Below are positions 50,816 through 60,256 of a stretch of 64,000 nt of DNA, piece after piece. Within the stretch, counting starts at the first letter, position 1; each line of letters begins with the position of its first letter. The position numbers and the translations under genes were made by a program. This DNA comes from CAYQQQ01 sp964420125 (GTDB lineage: Bacteria > Actinomycetota > Acidimicrobiia > Acidimicrobiales > Microtrichaceae): positions 32,907-96,906 of the forward strand of contig CAYQQQ010000014.1 of assembly GCA_964420125.1 (NCBI GenBank). The letters run 5' to 3'. The notes below the pieces were generated by a model. It was not told the DNA's origin. It saw only the letters and a program-made list of their open reading frames with translations, and did not search any database.

Positions 50816-51208
50816 TCAACAGGGAGCGCCTGTCTTCTTCACAGGGTTCACCTGGGTGGAGCTCTTAGCCCAGTTGGTAGCGTCAGCGGTACCGATGTCG
50901 AAGTACTTGGGATCCTTGTCGAGCAGCTTCTTGTAGTTGATCGGCGGGGTTGCCGTGGCGTCGACGTGATCTGTGTAGAGCGTGTGGTCAGTGGCTGGAT
51001 AAGCACCTTGGTCCGCCTTGAAGGCCTGAATCGCGGTGTTGATTGTGTCCTTCTCTGTAAGGCACGCTGATTTGTCAGCACTCTCATTCAGGTTCCCCAC
51101 CGCGAAGATGGCGACGCCCGCCAGGATCGCCATGATGGCGATGACCACGAGGAGCTCGATGAGGGTGAAGCCCCCCTGACCACGGTTCCGCTTGCGCTGT
51201 TCGATCAT
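50816..51208 (-). CDS. pilA: Major type IV pilin PilA
   Basis: A 130-residue pilin. The leader ends RGQGG, followed by FTLIELLVVIAIMAILAGVAIFAVG with the methylated Phe1 and Glu5, as in type IVa pilins. The globular part begins KSACLTEKDTINTAIQAFKADQGAYP, usual for the actinobacterial and clostridial short pilins, and a final Cys may pair with the first. AGGAG precedes the ATG. The locally lower GC and the strong -35/-10 suggest high expression. Confidence 0.95.
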   Translation of the reverse strand: MIEQRKRNRGQGGFTLIELLVVIAIMAILAGVAIFAVGNLNESADKSACLTEKDTINTAIQAFKADQGAYPATDHTLYTDHVDATATPPINYKKLLDKDPKYFDIGTADATNWAKSSTQVNPVKKTGAPC

Positions 51209-51329
51209 TCCCGTCTCCTGTTCCTTCCGTCCCGGTGATGCCCAGGTCCGTCACGACCCGAGCCCGGGTCCCCGTCGAGTTCCGCCCCCACCGCCCCGGA
51301 GCATCCGCACCGGCGTTCGGTCACGGCCA

Positions 51330-51358
51330 AGTTCACTGGCCCACAGCCCCACTGTCAA
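51330..51358 (-). promoter_or_regulatory. pilA promoter
   Basis: A perfect TTGACA (51353-51358, minus strand) lies 17 nt from TGAACT (51330-51335), a housekeeping-like -35/-10 pair. It implies a ~110-nt leader before pilA. Confidence 0.5.
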
Positions 51359-51387
51359 TGTGTGAAAGCTCCCGTCGACCCTCCGCA

Positions 51388-52686
51388 TCAGAGGTCCACC
51401 TGGTTGTAGATCCCGTACATGGCGCTCATCATCGCCACCGCCACGAAGCCCACCACCACCCCGATGAACACCACCGTCAGCGGCTCGAACCAGGCGGTCA
51501 TCTTGTCGATGGCGTACTCCAGCTCCTCCTCGTAGAAGCCCGCCGCGTTCTCGAGCTGCTGGGGTAGCTCACCCGAGCGCTCCCCCACCCGGATCATCTG
51601 GATCACCGTGGCCGGGAACAGCTCGGTCTCCGCCAGCGGCCCGGCGAACCCGGCCCCTCCCAGCACCCCGTCCATCGAGGCGCCGAGGCGCTCCTTGTAG
51701 ACCTGGTTGTTGGAGCCCTCCACCGACGTCGGCAGCGCCTGGGGCAGCGGCACACCCGCCGACAGCAGGGCACCCAGCACCCGGCAGAACCGCTCGGTGG
51801 CGGCGTAGGTGACCACCTTGGAGGTGAGCGGCAGGCGCAGCAGGAGCCCGTCCAGCGCCCGACGGCCCGACCGGGTGCGCAGCCAGATCGCCATGCCCAG
51901 CACCGCCAGCACCAGCACCACCCCGGTGATGATCCCTGCCGGGGACCCCACGAAGTCGGCCACCGACATCAGCATCCGGGTGGGCAGCGGCAGCTCGGCG
52001 TCGAACTCCTCGAAGAACGTGGCGAAGCGGGGGATGGCGAACACCACGATGATGACCACCACCACCACCGACAGCCCCAACAGGATCAGCGGGTAGATCA
52101 TCGCCTTGCGCACCGCGCGCTGCAGCTCCACGTCGCGGCGGATGTAGGTGTGGAGCTGGTCGAAGGCCACGTCCATCCGGCCGGTCAGCTCGGCCGCCTG
52201 CAACATGGCCATGAAGTAGCTGGGGAACACGTCCGCGTGGGCGCCCATGGCGTCGGTCACCCGGGTGCCGGTGCCGACCTGGTCGACCACGTCCAACAGC
52301 ACCGCCTTGAAGCGCTTGTTGGGCGTGTCGAGGGCCAGGTTGGAGATCGCCTCGGTCATCGGCACGCCCGCCCGCAGGAAGGTGGCCATCTGCCGGCTGA
52401 AGTGCATGACGTCGACCAGCGGCACCTTCGAGGGCGTGATCTCGGTCTGGAGGCCCTTGCGCTCGGTGAGGCGCCGCACCCGCAGGCCCTGCACCGCCAG
52501 CTCGTTGCGCGCCGCGTTGGCCGACGCGGCGGTGATCTCGCCCTTCACCACCTCGCCGTCGAGGTTCTCGGCCTCGTAGCGGAACTTGGCAGGCTTGGAG
52601 CGCCTCGGGCCCTCAGGGGCAGCCGCGGGCGACCCGCCACCAGGGGGTGGCACCGGCGAGCCCTGCACGGGCTGGGTGGCGGTCAT
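51388..52686 (-). CDS. pilC: Type IV pilus platform protein PilC
   Basis: A 432-residue inner-membrane platform protein. It has a polar, Pro/Gly-rich ~40-residue N-terminus, a first T2SS_F domain (VDVMHFSRQMATFLRAGVPMTEAI), helices near 205-225, a second domain (ATERFCRVLGALLSAGVPLPQAL) and a final helix with WFEPLTVVFIGVVVGFVAVAMM. It joins PilB or PilT to the pilin bundle. The ATG overlaps the pilB stop (TGATG). Confidence 0.94.
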   Translation of the reverse strand: MTATQPVQGSPVPPPGGGSPAAAPEGPRRSKPAKFRYEAENLDGEVVKGEITAASANAARNELAVQGLRVRRLTERKGLQTEITPSKVPLVDVMHFSRQMATFLRAGVPMTEAISNLALDTPNKRFKAVLLDVVDQVGTGTRVTDAMGAHADVFPSYFMAMLQAAELTGRMDVAFDQLHTYIRRDVELQRAVRKAMIYPLILLGLSVVVVVIIVVFAIPRFATFFEEFDAELPLPTRMLMSVADFVGSPAGIITGVVLVLAVLGMAIWLRTRSGRRALDGLLLRLPLTSKVVTYAATERFCRVLGALLSAGVPLPQALPTSVEGSNNQVYKERLGASMDGVLGGAGFAGPLAETELFPATVIQMIRVGERSGELPQQLENAAGFYEEELEYAIDKMTAWFEPLTVVFIGVVVGFVAVAMMSAMYGIYNQVDL

Positions 52687-54803
52687 CAGCCGGCCTCCCG
52701 CGCCGAACCCGGCGGGGCGAAGGGGTCACCGGCGGGCAGCACGATCGTCAGCCTCTCATCGGCAGGCCGGCCCTCACCAGCCGCGCCCGCACCCGCACCC
52801 GCACCCGGACCCGCGGTCGCCGGCGAGGGTGGCGGCGGCGCCGGCTGCGATGGCACGGCGCCCGGACGCTGCGGCGTCGCAGCCCAACTCGGCGTCACCC
52901 CGCCCGACTGCTGCGGCCCACGTTGCGGTGGCACTCCGGGTCGCGGGGGCGCACCGCCCGGACCCGCTGCCTCGGCGCCGTCGAGCTCCATCCCCGGGGC
53001 GTACACGGAGCGCACGACGTCGTCGACGGTGGTGAGCCCGGCACCCACCAGCTCGAACGCCTGGGACTGCATCGAGCGCATCCCCTGGGCGAGCGCCGCC
53101 CGGCGGATCTCGTGGTGGGTGGCCTTGGCCACGATCAGGTCGCGGATGGTGTCGGTGATCTCCAGCAGCTCGTACACGCCGATGCGGCCCCGGAACCCGG
53201 TGCCGGCGCACAGGTTGCAGCCCCGGCCCCGCACCCAACGGGCCGGCACCCGCCCCGTGTGGCGCTCCAGCAGGCGCACCTCGGTGGAGGTCGGGACCAC
53301 CTCCTCGGCACAGGCGGTGCAGATCCGCCGCAGCAGGCGCTGGCCCACCACGGCGCTCATCGCCGAGGCCACCAGGAACGGCTCGATGCCCATGTCCGTG
53401 AAGCGGTGCACCGCCGCCACCGAGTCCACGGCGTGCAGCGACGACAGCACCAGGTGCCCGGTGAGGGCCGCCTGCATGGCGATGCGGGCCGTCTCCTCGT
53501 CGCGGATCTCGCCCACCAGGATCACGTCGGGGTCCTGGCGCAGGATCCCCCGCAGCCCCTCGGCGAACCCGATGCCCGTGCCGGTCACCGGCATCTGGGT
53601 GATCCCCTCGAACTGGTACTCCACCGGGTCCTCGATGGTCACCACGTTCTTGGTGGGGTCGTTCACCTCGCCGAGGGTGGCGTAGAGGGTGGTGGTCTTG
53701 CCCGACCCGGTGGGCCCGGTGCACAGGATCATGCCCAGGGGGGAGCGGGCGATCTCCCGGTAGCGCTCCGCCACCGCAGCGCTCATGCCCAGGTCGTTGA
53801 GGCTGATGAGCGAGCGGGTCTTGTCGAGGAGGCGCAGCACCACCTTCTCGCCGTGCACGGTGGGCACCACCGAGCAGCGCACGTCGATGGGGCGGCCGTC
53901 GACCTGCACCCCGAACTGGCCGTCCTGGGGACGGCGACGCTCCACGATGTTGAGCTCCGCCATCACCTTGATGCGACTCGCCACCCCCGGGGCCATCGCC
54001 TTGGGCAGGCGGATCGCCTCGGTCATGGCGCCGTCGATGCGGTAGCGGATCCGGAGGTCGGCAGCGGTGGGCTCCACGTGGATGTCCGAAGCGCGCGACC
54101 TCACTCCCTGGGTGACCACCCGGTTCACCACCTGCACGATCGGCGCCGACTCGTCGACCTGCATCGCCCCGGACACGCCCGCCTCGTCGAAGATCGTGTC
54201 GTCGTGGGCCAGCTCGAACGCCTGGATGTGCAGCCCCGCCGCCTTCAACACGTTGTAGGCGTCGTCGAGGTGGCGCTCGATGTCGCTGCCCGCCCCGATC
54301 AGCAGGGCGATCCGCCCGCAGTGGTGGGTCAGCGCCCGGATCGCCCGCACGTCGTAGGGATCGGCGGAGACGATCTGCACCCGATCGGCGTCCACCCGCA
54401 GCGGCAGCACCCGGTGGGCGCGGGCCAGCTCCTCGGGGATCAGCTCCACCGCCGCGGCGCTGGGCGAGTCGATCCGCAGGTCGGCCAGCGGCACCCCGAA
54501 CTGCCGGCTGAGCGCGGCGGCGAGGGCCACGTCGTCGATGGTGCCCGCCGCGACCAGCTGCTCGCCCAGGCGGCGGCGGCCCTCCTCGGGCACCTTCGCC
54601 TGCTGGGCCAGGGCGTCGAAGAGCGTGTCGGGCTCGATGATCCCCAGGTCGAGCAGCACCTCGCCGAGGCGGGGACGGTCGTGGCGGAGCCAGCGCCCGA
54701 TCTGGTCCTCGAGGGCGGCCTCGTCGTCGCTGTCGAAGCGCACGGCGCCCGCGGCGATGACCTCGGTCACCGGGCGACGGTCGGTTTTGCCTCGACGCAA
54801 CAC
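52686..54803 (-). CDS. pilB: Type IV pilus extension ATPase PilB
   Basis: A 705-residue GspE/PilB-type assembly ATPase. Two N-terminal MshEN-like segments (LGEVLLDLGIIEPDTLFDAL and LGEQLVAAGTIDDVAL) suggest c-di-GMP-binding potential. The ATPase has Walker A GPTGSGKTTT, Walker B DVILVGEIRDEETA, a His box HAVDSVAAVHRF and a four-Cys zinc site (CTAC...CNLC). The C-terminus carries ~80 residues of Pro/Gly/Ala tail, which is unusual. The start is GTG 54803. It forms the first two-gene unit with pilC. Confidence 0.95.
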   Translation of the reverse strand: MLRRGKTDRRPVTEVIAAGAVRFDSDDEAALEDQIGRWLRHDRPRLGEVLLDLGIIEPDTLFDALAQQAKVPEEGRRRLGEQLVAAGTIDDVALAAALSRQFGVPLADLRIDSPSAAAVELIPEELARAHRVLPLRVDADRVQIVSADPYDVRAIRALTHHCGRIALLIGAGSDIERHLDDAYNVLKAAGLHIQAFELAHDDTIFDEAGVSGAMQVDESAPIVQVVNRVVTQGVRSRASDIHVEPTAADLRIRYRIDGAMTEAIRLPKAMAPGVASRIKVMAELNIVERRRPQDGQFGVQVDGRPIDVRCSVVPTVHGEKVVLRLLDKTRSLISLNDLGMSAAVAERYREIARSPLGMILCTGPTGSGKTTTLYATLGEVNDPTKNVVTIEDPVEYQFEGITQMPVTGTGIGFAEGLRGILRQDPDVILVGEIRDEETARIAMQAALTGHLVLSSLHAVDSVAAVHRFTDMGIEPFLVASAMSAVVGQRLLRRICTACAEEVVPTSTEVRLLERHTGRVPARWVRGRGCNLCAGTGFRGRIGVYELLEITDTIRDLIVAKATHHEIRRAALAQGMRSMQSQAFELVGAGLTTVDDVVRSVYAPGMELDGAEAAGPGGAPPRPGVPPQRGPQQSGGVTPSWAATPQRPGAVPSQPAPPPPSPATAGPGAGAGAGAAGEGRPADERLTIVLPAGDPFAPPGSAREAG

Positions 54804-55032
54804 GAGTGCGGGCTCCCCTCACCCTTGTCCGCCCGGATGCTCCCGGACGCTACCCCGATCCACACGACCGCCGCACCGGAAACCGGCGTCGGGGCTACGG
54901 GGGTGGACTCCAAGTGTGGGCGCGGGCCCCGGAGGGGGTCAAGGACGCCCGGTTGGGGGAACCTGCCCACCCGCCGCCCGGACGCCTGGGCCCCCTGACC
55001 CACTCCCGCGCTCGGCTCCTCCCCACCGCCCG

Positions 55033-55079
55033 TTCTGTTCACCCCAGATCGCGCCTGGCGCGAGCTGGGGTGAACAGAA
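55033..55079. repeat. 47-bp TTCTGTT palindrome (copy F)
   Basis: It begins TTCTGTTCACCCCAG and ends CTGGGGTGAACAGAA, with a TCGCGC/GCGCGA core. It lies 17 bases after the metF stop. Confidence 0.9.
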
Positions 55080-55096
55080 ACGCTGGGCGAGCGGCG

Positions 55097-55984
55097 TCAG
55101 GCGTCGGGCGCGGGAAGGCGCTCGAACACCGCCGTGGCCACGTCGGAGCGGTTCAGGAAGTACAGGTGCAGCCCCGGCACCCCGCCCTCCAACAGCTCCA
55201 CGCACAGCTCCGCCGCCGCGTCGGCCACCACCGCCAGCCGGTCCTCCGGCGACGTCGTGGCCTCCACGCGCTCGGCCAGCGCCGTGGGGAACGCCGCGCC
55301 CGCCATGCCGGCGAAGCGCTCCACCGTGGCCGGGTTCAACAGCGGCATCACCCCTGGCAGCACCGGCGTGGTGCACCCCAACGCCGACAGCTCCTCCACC
55401 ATCCGGAAGTAGTCGCTCGCGTCGAAGAAGAACTGCGTGATCCCGAAGTCCGCCGCGTCCAACTTCTCCGCCAGGAACCGCCGATCGCTGGCCCGGTCCG
55501 GAGAACGGGGATGCAGCTCCGGATGCGCCGCCACGCCGACCGAGAAGTCGCCGGCGGCCCGGATCGCCTCGACGAGCTCCATGGCGTGGCGGAAGTCGCC
55601 GGCGGGCTCGGAGCCGTCCGCCGGCGGGTCGCCCGCCAGGGCCAGCACGTTGGCGATCCCGTTGGCCGCGTAGTCGGCGAGCAGCTCGTCGATCTCGGCC
55701 CGGGTGTGGCCCATGCAGGTGAGGTGCGGCATGGCCGGGAAGCTCCGGCCGGACTCGATGCCCACCACGAGGTCTCGGGTGCGGTCACGGGTGCTGCCGC
55801 CCGCCCCGTAGGTCACCGACACGAACGACACGCCCTTGTGGTGATCCGGCCACGGGGACGTCTGCAGCGCCTCGACGTCGTCGAGCGCGGACTCGAGCCC
55901 GGCCACGCCCTCGGCGGTCTTGGGAGGGAAGCACTCCACGCTCAGCGTGGGCCCCTCCGCCAACAGGTCCCCGATCCTGGTCAT
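55097..55984 (-). CDS. metF: Methylenetetrahydrofolate reductase
   Basis: A 295-residue TIM-barrel flavoenzyme that makes 5-methyl-THF for methionine synthesis. Visible blocks are LSVECFPPKTAEG with the catalytic Glu, VSFVSVTYGAGGSTRDRT, MPHLTCMGHT, NVLALAGDPP for FAD/folate and ITQFFFDASDYFRMVEE. Length is normal. The ATG overlaps the folD stop (ATGA), so the two folate enzymes are co-translated. Confidence 0.95.
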   Translation of the reverse strand: MTRIGDLLAEGPTLSVECFPPKTAEGVAGLESALDDVEALQTSPWPDHHKGVSFVSVTYGAGGSTRDRTRDLVVGIESGRSFPAMPHLTCMGHTRAEIDELLADYAANGIANVLALAGDPPADGSEPAGDFRHAMELVEAIRAAGDFSVGVAAHPELHPRSPDRASDRRFLAEKLDAADFGITQFFFDASDYFRMVEELSALGCTTPVLPGVMPLLNPATVERFAGMAGAAFPTALAERVEATTSPEDRLAVVADAAAELCVELLEGGVPGLHLYFLNRSDVATAVFERLPAPDA

Positions 55985-56901
55985 GTCCCGCCCCCCGAGT
56001 CGCTCGCCCCACCGGCCGCCGCCGCGGCCGCCGCAGCCGAGGCACCGTCAGCGGCCCGCTCCGCCGCCTCCACCGTGTTGGACATCAGCATCGCCCGGGT
56101 CATCGGTCCCACGCCGCCCACCCGGGGCGACAGCCAGCCCGCGACCTCCGCCACGTCGTCGGCCACGTCGGAGAGCAGCTTGCCGTCACGGAAGCTCACC
56201 CCCGCCGCCACCACCGCCGCACCCGGGCGCACCATGTCGGCGGTGATCAACCCCGGGGACCCGGCCGCCGCCACGATCACGTCCGCGCTGCGCGTGTAGG
56301 CGCCGATGTCGGCCACGCCGGTGTGCACCACGGTCACCGCCGCGTTGGCCTCGGGGCGCTTGAGGGTGAGCAGGTTGGCCAGCGGACGGCCGATGGTGAG
56401 TCCCCTCCCCACGATCACCACGTGGCGCCCCCCCACCGGGACGTCGTAGGCCGTCAGCATCTCCACGATCCCCGCCGGCGTGCAGGCCAGCGGGGCGGGC
56501 TCGCCCATCACCAGCCGGCCCAGGTTGAGGGGGTGGAGGCCGTCCGCGTCCTTGGCGGGATCCACCCGGAGGATGGCCGACTCGTAGTCCAGCCCCGCCG
56601 GGAACGGGTACTGGATGATGAAGGCGTGCACCTCCTCGGAGGCGTTGAGCTCCTCCACCGCCGCCTCCACCTCGGCCTGCGTGGCGCTCGCCGGCAGCCG
56701 CCGGTCGACCGACCGCATCCCCAGCTCCGCGCAGTCACGGTGCTTCATCGACACGTAGTTGGCGCTCGGGCCGTCGTCGCCCACCAGGACCGTGCCCAGG
56801 CCCGCCACCACGCCCCGATCGGCGAGCGTGGCGATGCGCCGACGCAGGTCGTCCTTGATGCGGGCCGCCAGAGCCTCGCCGTCCATGGTGATCGCCGTCA
56901 T
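55981..56901 (-). CDS. folD: Methylene-THF dehydrogenase/cyclohydrolase FolD
   Basis: A 306-residue bifunctional enzyme that converts 5,10-methylene-THF to 10-formyl-THF. The catalytic Lys is in YVSMKHRD, VGDDGPSANYV precedes it, and KDADGLHPLNLGRL, CTPAGIVEML and GRGLTIGRPLANLL (NADP loop) follow; the VGGVGPMTRAML block closes the domain. The usual VQLPLP reads IIQYPFP here. The last ~25 residues are an Ala/Gly-rich tail. A TAGATT box lies 9 nt before the ATG. It supplies one-carbon units for purH and purN, both encoded nearby. Confidence 0.94.
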   Translation of the reverse strand: MTAITMDGEALAARIKDDLRRRIATLADRGVVAGLGTVLVGDDGPSANYVSMKHRDCAELGMRSVDRRLPASATQAEVEAAVEELNASEEVHAFIIQYPFPAGLDYESAILRVDPAKDADGLHPLNLGRLVMGEPAPLACTPAGIVEMLTAYDVPVGGRHVVIVGRGLTIGRPLANLLTLKRPEANAAVTVVHTGVADIGAYTRSADVIVAAAGSPGLITADMVRPGAAVVAAGVSFRDGKLLSDVADDVAEVAGWLSPRVGGVGPMTRAMLMSNTVEAAERAADGASAAAAAAAAGGASDSGGGT

Positions 56902-56910
56902 GAGGTGAAC

Positions 56911-56916
56911 AATCTA
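56911..56916 (-). promoter_or_regulatory. -10 box (TAGATT) of folD-metF, near-leaderless
   Basis: On the minus strand TAGATT ends 9 nt before the folD ATG at 56901. Confidence 0.4.
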
Positions 56917-56945
56917 CCGGTGCCGCCCTGCACGACCCCAGCGGT

Positions 56946-56951
56946 TACGGT
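56946..56951 (+). promoter_or_regulatory. -10 box (TACGGT), leaderless type
   Basis: TACGGT ends 8 nt before the ATG at 56960. The divergent folD promoter starts about 30 bases away. Confidence 0.45.
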
Positions 56952-56959
56952 GACGGGCC

Positions 56960-58582
56960 ATGCGTGACGGGCCCCGACGGGCGACCATCGCCGCCTTCGC
57001 CACCCTCGTGGTGGGGTCGGCAGCTTCGTGCACCGGCATCGACGACCAGCTCCTCGTGGTCGCCAACCCCGGTGCGGAGCAGCAGAGCACCACGATCTTC
57101 GCGGTGACCCCCGGTGACGACCTCGACGACGACAGCCGGGTGCTGGCCGACGCCGTGGGACCCCTCACCGTCGTCACGAGAGGATCCGACGGCGAGCTGC
57201 GCTACGACGAGCTCGGCCAGGCGTGGCAGGGCGAGCTGCTGCTGGCCGCCTCCGTGCAGGCCGAGGATCCGCAGCGGACCCAGCGAGTGCTCGCCAACCA
57301 GCCCGGGGGCGACGCCACCACGATCGCCGCCGCGGCGCAGACCGAGGTGGTCATGGTGGCCCGCGGCGTGTTCGTGTTCGATGACGAGGGCTGCCGGCTC
57401 GCCACCCGGGCCGAGAAGGCCACCGAGGTGGGCAAGGGCCGGTGCTCCATCAGCGACAACGACCGATGGGTGGCGTCCTGGCCTGCCGAGGGGGGCGACC
57501 TCGAGGTGCGCGACCTGCGCGACGACGAGGTGGTGACCACCAAGGGGAACTTCACCCAGGCTGTCGCCCTGTCCAACGACGCCCGTGTGCTCGGCATCGA
57601 CACCGGCACCACCACCAGCGTCGCCAAGGTGATCGACGCCACCACCGGCGAGGTGGTCAGCACCGGGAAGGCGGCCACGTTCCTCCAGGCCGTCACCGCC
57701 TCCCCCGACGGCCGGGCCTTCGTGCTGATCGCCGAGCGCGACGGCATCCCCTCGATCGAGTGGGTCGACACCGACGGCACCACCTCGACGATCGCCGAGG
57801 GCTCCCCCGCCCGACCGCTGCTGCCGGTCAACGTGGGCGAGGCGGTGGACTACCTCGCGCTCGGCGAGGAGCTGGACGACTCCCGTCTCTACCACTGGGC
57901 CCCGGACTCCAAGGAGCCGGAAGAGGTCATGGCCGGCGAGCTCACCGCCACCGGCCTCACCCCGGGGCTCACCCTCGTCACCCGCCAGGTCGCCGACGGC
58001 CTCGAGCTCTGGTCGGTGCACGACGGCGAGCTGTCGACACGGCCGCACGTGGTGCTGCGCACCGACACCTCCCAGCACCTCCAGGTGGACAGGGTGCTCA
58101 CCGCCGACGGAGTGGCCCACGTCGAGGTCACCGGGGCGACGGGCACCTCCTACGTGCGAGTCGACACCGAAGGCGACCACTCGACGGTGGTGATGCGGAG
58201 CTGGGCGTCGCTGCACATCGGCGCCGTCGACGGCGACGGCACCGTGGTTCTCACCGGATCGGAGCGGGCCGACGACGCCGAGCAGCAGCTGCTGGTCGTG
58301 GGTCCCGACGACGACGAGGCGACCCGGCGCGCCACCGCCGAGACCTTCGGCACCAGCCTGGTGCGCGACGGCACCGTCTACTTCACGGAGCTGGGCGCCG
58401 CGGAGACCTCGGTGTGGCAGGTGCCGGTGTCCGCCCGGGGTGGAGGCGAGGCGCCGGAGCGGCTCTGGGAGGACGCGTTGCTGGGCGGGGCCGCCTGGGC
58501 GCAGTACGGGGGGATGTCCGAGACCAGCACGGTCGACCCGGTGCAGCTCGCCCAACAGCAACAGCAACAGCAGCAGCCATAG
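56960..58582 (+). CDS. Beta-propeller lipoprotein of unknown function
   Basis: A 540-residue exported protein. The short signal ends in a lipobox, GSAASC, so Cys24 would be lipidated. The mature chain consists of repeated four-strand segments with WD40/YncE-like spacing (for example RWVASWPAEGGDLEVRDLRDDEV and SVAKVIDATTGEVVSTGKAATFLQAVTASPDGRAFVLIAE), likely a six- to eight-bladed propeller. It ends in a Gln-rich tail. No enzyme motif is seen. It may bind a peptide or polymer at the outer membrane face. It is a single gene ending at a strong two-way terminator. Confidence 0.75.
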   Translation: MRDGPRRATIAAFATLVVGSAASCTGIDDQLLVVANPGAEQQSTTIFAVTPGDDLDDDSRVLADAVGPLTVVTRGSDGELRYDELGQAWQGELLLAASVQAEDPQRTQRVLANQPGGDATTIAAAAQTEVVMVARGVFVFDDEGCRLATRAEKATEVGKGRCSISDNDRWVASWPAEGGDLEVRDLRDDEVVTTKGNFTQAVALSNDARVLGIDTGTTTSVAKVIDATTGEVVSTGKAATFLQAVTASPDGRAFVLIAERDGIPSIEWVDTDGTTSTIAEGSPARPLLPVNVGEAVDYLALGEELDDSRLYHWAPDSKEPEEVMAGELTATGLTPGLTLVTRQVADGLELWSVHDGELSTRPHVVLRTDTSQHLQVDRVLTADGVAHVEVTGATGTSYVRVDTEGDHSTVVMRSWASLHIGAVDGDGTVVLTGSERADDAEQQLLVVGPDDDEATRRATAETFGTSLVRDGTVYFTELGAAETSVWQVPVSARGGGEAPERLWEDALLGGAAWAQYGGMSETSTVDPVQLAQQQQQQQQP

Positions 58583-58602
58583 CCGGCCGCAGCCGGCCGC
58601 AG

Positions 58603-58655
58603 CCGCTTCGTCGTTCGACGCTGACGCCAGCGGTCAGGCTCGAACAACGAAGCGG
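58603..58655. terminator. Bidirectional hairpin between propeller gene and purH
   Basis: CCGCTTCGTCGTTCGA (58603-58618) pairs with TCGAACAACGAAGCGG (58640-58655), 15 Watson-Crick pairs plus one G-T. An inner CGCTG/CAGCG hairpin is also present. It sits between convergent genes. Confidence 0.7.
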
Positions 58656-58659
58656 TGGG

Positions 58660-60234
58660 TCAGTGCTTGAAGTGGCGCTCTCCGGTGAACACCATCGCCA
58701 TGCCCGCCTCGTCGGCCGCGGCCACGACCTCCTCGTCGCGGATCGAGCCACCCGGCTGGATCACCGCCGTGGCACCCGCCTCGGCGGCGGCGTCGAGTCC
58801 GTCGCGGAAGGGGAAGAAGGCGTCGCTGGCGCACGCCCCGCCCACCGCCCGGCCGTCGGCCTTCTCCGCGGCGATGCGGCCGGCGTCACGACGGTTCTGC
58901 TGGCCGGCTCCGATGCCCACGGCCTGGCCGTCCTTCACCAGCACGATCGTGTTCGAGGTCACCCGGGCCGCCACCTTCCAGGCCAGCTCCAGGTCCGCCC
59001 ACTCCGCCTCGCTGGGGGCACGCTGGGTCACCACCTGCCAGGCGCTGCGGTCCAGGCCGACCACGTCGGGGGACTGCACCAGCAGGCCGCCCTCGATGGA
59101 GCGCACCTCCACCATCGCCGGCCGGGGCGGCGGCGCGCTCAGCACCCGCAGGTTGCGCTTCTCCAGCAGCACGAGCAGGGCGTCGTCGTCGAAGCCGGGG
59201 GCGATCAGCACCTCGGTGAACACGGGGCCCAGCGCCTCGGCCATGGCGTGGGTGACGTTGCGGTTCACCGCCACGATCCCCCCGTAGGCGCTCACCGAGT
59301 CGCACTCGTGGGCCAGTCGGTAGGCGGTGGTGACGTCGTCGGCCACCGCCACCCCGCAGGGGTTGGCGTGCTTGATGACCACTGCGGCCGGCTGGTCGCC
59401 CAACGACCACAGCAGCCGCCAGGCGGCGTCGCTGTCGTAGACGTTGAGGTAGCTCATCTCCTTGCCGCCGTGCTGCACCGCTGCGTCCCAGCAGGAACCG
59501 CCGGTGAAGGAGTAGCGGGCACCGTGTTGGTGGGGGTTCTCCCCGTAGCGCAGCACCTGGGCTCGGGTGGCGGTGAGCTCGAGGGTGGCGGGCAGCTCGG
59601 CGTGCGGGTGGTGGTGGCCCAGCGACTCGGCCGCGGAGGGCTCCTGCGGGCCCGCCCCGAGGGTGTCGAGCCACTCGACGATCGCCCGGTCGTAGGCGGC
59701 GGTGTGGGCGAAGGCGGTGCGGGCCAGGCGACGGCGGGTGGTCAGCGCCGCAAGCCCGTCGTCGCTGGCGCGCAGCTCCGCCAGGATGGGCTCGTAGTCG
59801 GCCGGGTCGACCAGGACGGTGACGTGCTCGTGGTTCTTGGCGGCGGCGCGCACCATCGCCGGACCGCCGATGTCGATGAGCTCGACGGAGGGGTCGGAGG
59901 AGAACGGGTACAGGTTGACCGCCACCAGGTCGATGGGGACGATCCCGTGCTCGGCCATGTCGGCCTGGTGGGCGGGGTCGGCACGGTCGGCGAGGATCCC
60001 GCCGTGGATGGCGGGGTGGAGGGTGACCACACGGTGGCCGAGCATCTCGGGGAAGCCGGTCACCTCCTTCGTGGGGATCACGGGCAGGCCGGCCTCGGCC
60101 AGCACCTTCGCCGTGCCCCCGGAGCTCACCAGCTCCCAACCCAGCTCCACCAGCGCTCGGCCGAGGTCGACCATGCCGGTCTTGTCGTACGCCGACAGCA
60201 GCGCCCGGCGGCGGGGGGTGGGCTGGTCGTTCAT
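58660..60234 (-). CDS. purH: Bifunctional AICAR transformylase/IMP cyclohydrolase PurH
   Basis: A 524-residue enzyme for the last two steps of IMP synthesis. The N-terminal cyclohydrolase domain has ALLSAYDKTGMVDLGRAL, SSGGTAKVLAEAG and HPAIHGGILA, with IDLVAVNLYPF and IDIGGPAMVRAAAKNH. The transformylase domain has LRYGENPHQHGARY, KHANPCGVA with the catalytic His, and IGAGQQNRRDA. It needs 10-formyl-THF made by FolD. ATG 60234 has AAAGGA upstream. It is downstream of purN and separated by palindrome G. Confidence 0.96.
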   Translation of the reverse strand: MNDQPTPRRRALLSAYDKTGMVDLGRALVELGWELVSSGGTAKVLAEAGLPVIPTKEVTGFPEMLGHRVVTLHPAIHGGILADRADPAHQADMAEHGIVPIDLVAVNLYPFSSDPSVELIDIGGPAMVRAAAKNHEHVTVLVDPADYEPILAELRASDDGLAALTTRRRLARTAFAHTAAYDRAIVEWLDTLGAGPQEPSAAESLGHHHPHAELPATLELTATRAQVLRYGENPHQHGARYSFTGGSCWDAAVQHGGKEMSYLNVYDSDAAWRLLWSLGDQPAAVVIKHANPCGVAVADDVTTAYRLAHECDSVSAYGGIVAVNRNVTHAMAEALGPVFTEVLIAPGFDDDALLVLLEKRNLRVLSAPPPRPAMVEVRSIEGGLLVQSPDVVGLDRSAWQVVTQRAPSEAEWADLELAWKVAARVTSNTIVLVKDGQAVGIGAGQQNRRDAGRIAAEKADGRAVGGACASDAFFPFRDGLDAAAEAGATAVIQPGGSIRDEEVVAAADEAGMAMVFTGERHFKH

Positions 60235-60256
60235 GTCGTCATCGGTCCTTTCCCGC